6,084 nucleotides of DNA. It comes from JBIKVP01 sp044356745. Lineage in GTDB: Bacteria; Pseudomonadota; Alphaproteobacteria; Rhizobiales; Beijerinckiaceae. The position numbers and the translations under genes are program-made. The stretch is from positions 1-6,084 of the forward strand of contig JBIKVP010000096.1 of the NCBI GenBank assembly GCA_044356745.1, in the 5' to 3' direction. Position 1 is the first letter of the stretch; every line of letters begins with the position of its first letter. This document shows positions 5,447-6,084 of the stretch, piece after piece. A model generated the notes under the pieces. It saw nothing but the letters and a program-made list of their open reading frames with translations, was not told the DNA's origin and made no database searches.

Positions 5447-5929
5447 ATGCGCGACAAACTGAACCAGCTTAAACGGGTGCGTGATGTGCGCGCGGATATG
5501 CGTAAAAAAGAATGGGCGCACGCACGATCCGAGCATTCTGATGCTGAAGCGCAAGTGCAGCAGCTAATTCAACAGAAAAAATCTTTTGAGCAAGAGGCCA
5601 TTGAGACGCAGATGGCGTTTAGTAGCCAAAAGGGTATGTTGACCATTGCACAGATCAACTCACTCAAGATGTCGATTGATTATTTACGGAGCGAGGCGGA
5701 AGCGATGATTCCAAAAATCGCCGAAGCAGAGAAAATTCGCGACGAAAAAGCTCAACTTGCTGATGAAGCTTTCCGCACCATGCGCATCGCGCAACGCTCG
5801 GTTGATCAGTTGGTCAAAGTTGACGAAAGCCTCGCCGTTGAAGAAGCCAAAATCTTTGAACGCATGGAAGAAGCGGAGAATGAGCGTATCGTCTTTAAGA
5901 AAAGACCGGTGATTTCAAAGGACGTTTAG
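5447..5929 (+). CDS. sctO: SctO/YscO-like type III secretion stalk protein (FliJ-related)
   Basis: SctO is the central stalk that enters the SctN hexamer and links it to the export gate; FliJ is its flagellar counterpart. These proteins diverge strongly and are recognised mainly by size, helix content and position. The product has 160 residues, is highly charged, and should form two long helices (about 1-68 and 72-148) packed as an antiparallel coiled coil with a turn near MLTIAQINS. The opening LxxLKRVRDVRADMRKKEWA is typical of the YscO/FliJ N-terminus. It immediately follows sctN, the usual position. The ATG at 5447 is the first possible start: the frame upstream is open back to 5339 but contains no ATG, GTG or TTG. 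No Shine-Dalgarno is visible in 5430-5446, unlike the neighbouring genes. Translation may therefore be weak or depend on local structure. Identity rests on context plus coiled-coil form. Confidence 0.72.
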   Translation: MRDKLNQLKRVRDVRADMRKKEWAHARSEHSDAEAQVQQLIQQKKSFEQEAIETQMAFSSQKGMLTIAQINSLKMSIDYLRSEAEAMIPKIAEAEKIRDEKAQLADEAFRTMRIAQRSVDQLVKVDESLAVEEAKIFERMEEAENERIVFKKRPVISKDV

Positions 5930-5943
5930 TTTTCTCAATAAAA

Positions 5944-5969
5944 AAACTCTCATAAAAATATGAGAGTTT
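5944..5969. terminator. Two-sided intrinsic terminator between sctO and the convergent gene
   Basis: An 11-bp perfect stem (AAACTCTCATA at 5944-5954 with TATGAGAGTTT at 5959-5969) encloses an AAAA loop. On the minus strand the stem runs into an uninterrupted T-run (5946-5940), a strong terminator for the gene entering from the right edge. On the plus strand the tail is TTTGTT, weaker but usable for sctO, whose stop is 14 bp upstream. Confidence 0.75.
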
Positions 5970-5982
5970 GTTAAATCTTGAT

Positions 5983-6010
5983 TATACCCCTCACATTTGA
6001 AGAGTTGGTG
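5983..6010 (-). repeat. Right copy of the 28-bp dispersed inverted repeat
   Basis: Read on the minus strand it carries the same CCAACTCTTCA-N5-GAGGGGTATA core as positions 61-88 read on the plus strand. It overlaps the end of the partial minus-strand gene and encodes its last residues (Pro-Thr-Leu-Gln-Met) and TGA. The gene body lies on the CCAACTCTTCA side here, but on the GAGGGGTATA side at the left copy. The two copies are therefore not mirror images in gene context, which argues against simple terminal repeats of one element. Confidence 0.6.
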
Positions 6011-6084
6011 CCTGAAGTATTTTGAAGTTATCGGATAGGCGGTCAACCCATAATCGTGCTTTTTGCGGAAAAGTGGTATTCAGG
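5991..6084 (-). CDS. C-terminal fragment of a minus-strand gene, possibly a LysR-type regulator
   Basis: The frame enters from the right edge and gives 30 residues before a TGA at 5991-5993. The stretch FPQKARLWVDRLSDNF resembles the last helix of LysR-family regulators, which often has the pattern P-x-K-x-R-x-F-V-D-x-L. The final residues (APTLQM) come from the 28-bp repeat. The strong minus-strand terminator at 5944-5969 lies just downstream, which supports a real gene ending here. Another minus-strand frame is also open across this short stretch, so both the frame and the family are tentative. Confidence 0.4.
   Translation of the reverse strand, partial: LNTTFPQKARLWVDRLSDNFKILQAPTLQM

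Noticed and set aside
5225..5554. 109-codon minus-strand ORF crossing the sctN-sctO gap
   Set aside because: It overlaps both secretion genes antisense and shows no recognisable motif; the gap is better explained by palindromic repeats.
5981..5986. Exact TATAAT on the minus strand as a -10 promoter box
   Set aside because: No -35 box lies at suitable distance, and transcription would run straight into the terminator at 5944-5969.

Overview
The window looks like a proteobacterial chromosome segment. GC content is moderate and coding is dense and on both strands. An alphaproteobacterium is my best guess, from the style of the proteins and a palindromic repeat resembling ones common in that class, but no marker gene fixes the taxon. 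A non-flagellar type III secretion ATPase with its stalk partner suggests a host-associated or intracellular lifestyle. This is inference.

Left part (1-3232), envelope genes. On the minus strand, a GtrB/DPMS-type membrane glycosyltransferase (1319-2329) is followed by a polytopic membrane protein (75-1259). The latter resembles the membrane part of fused MFS/spermidine-synthase-like proteins and appears to be cut short. A likely intrinsic terminator (1305-1337) sits between them. Divergent from the glycosyltransferase is a YdjC/ChbG/NaxD-family carbohydrate deacetylase (2384-3232). The glycosyltransferase and deacetylase together match a known logic: build a polyprenyl-phosphate N-acetylhexosamine, then deacetylate it to give a free-amine sugar for the envelope.

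Middle (3233-3924). A small exported protein (3390-3707) has a consensus ribosome-binding site, a signal peptide, a run of eight glycines and a two-cysteine C-terminal part. It is flanked by non-coding stretches. The one on its right (3708-3924) holds a GC-rich palindrome that looks like a dispersed repeat, and a short inverted repeat just upstream of sctN.

Right part (3925-6084). The type III secretion ATPase sctN and a coiled-coil SctO/FliJ-like protein form a two-gene unit. They are separated by 139 bp packed with palindromes. The unit ends at a two-sided terminator facing the 3' end of a gene on the opposite strand, perhaps a LysR-type regulator. No other secretion genes follow immediately, so the apparatus genes are probably scattered.

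An imperfect 28-bp sequence (22/28 identical) occurs in opposite orientation at both ends of the window (61-88 and 5983-6010). Each copy overlaps the 3' end of a gene and supplies its last residues and stop codon. At the left copy the membrane protein departs from its family pattern. This is the least explained signal here. I see no clear evidence of a wholly new multi-gene system.
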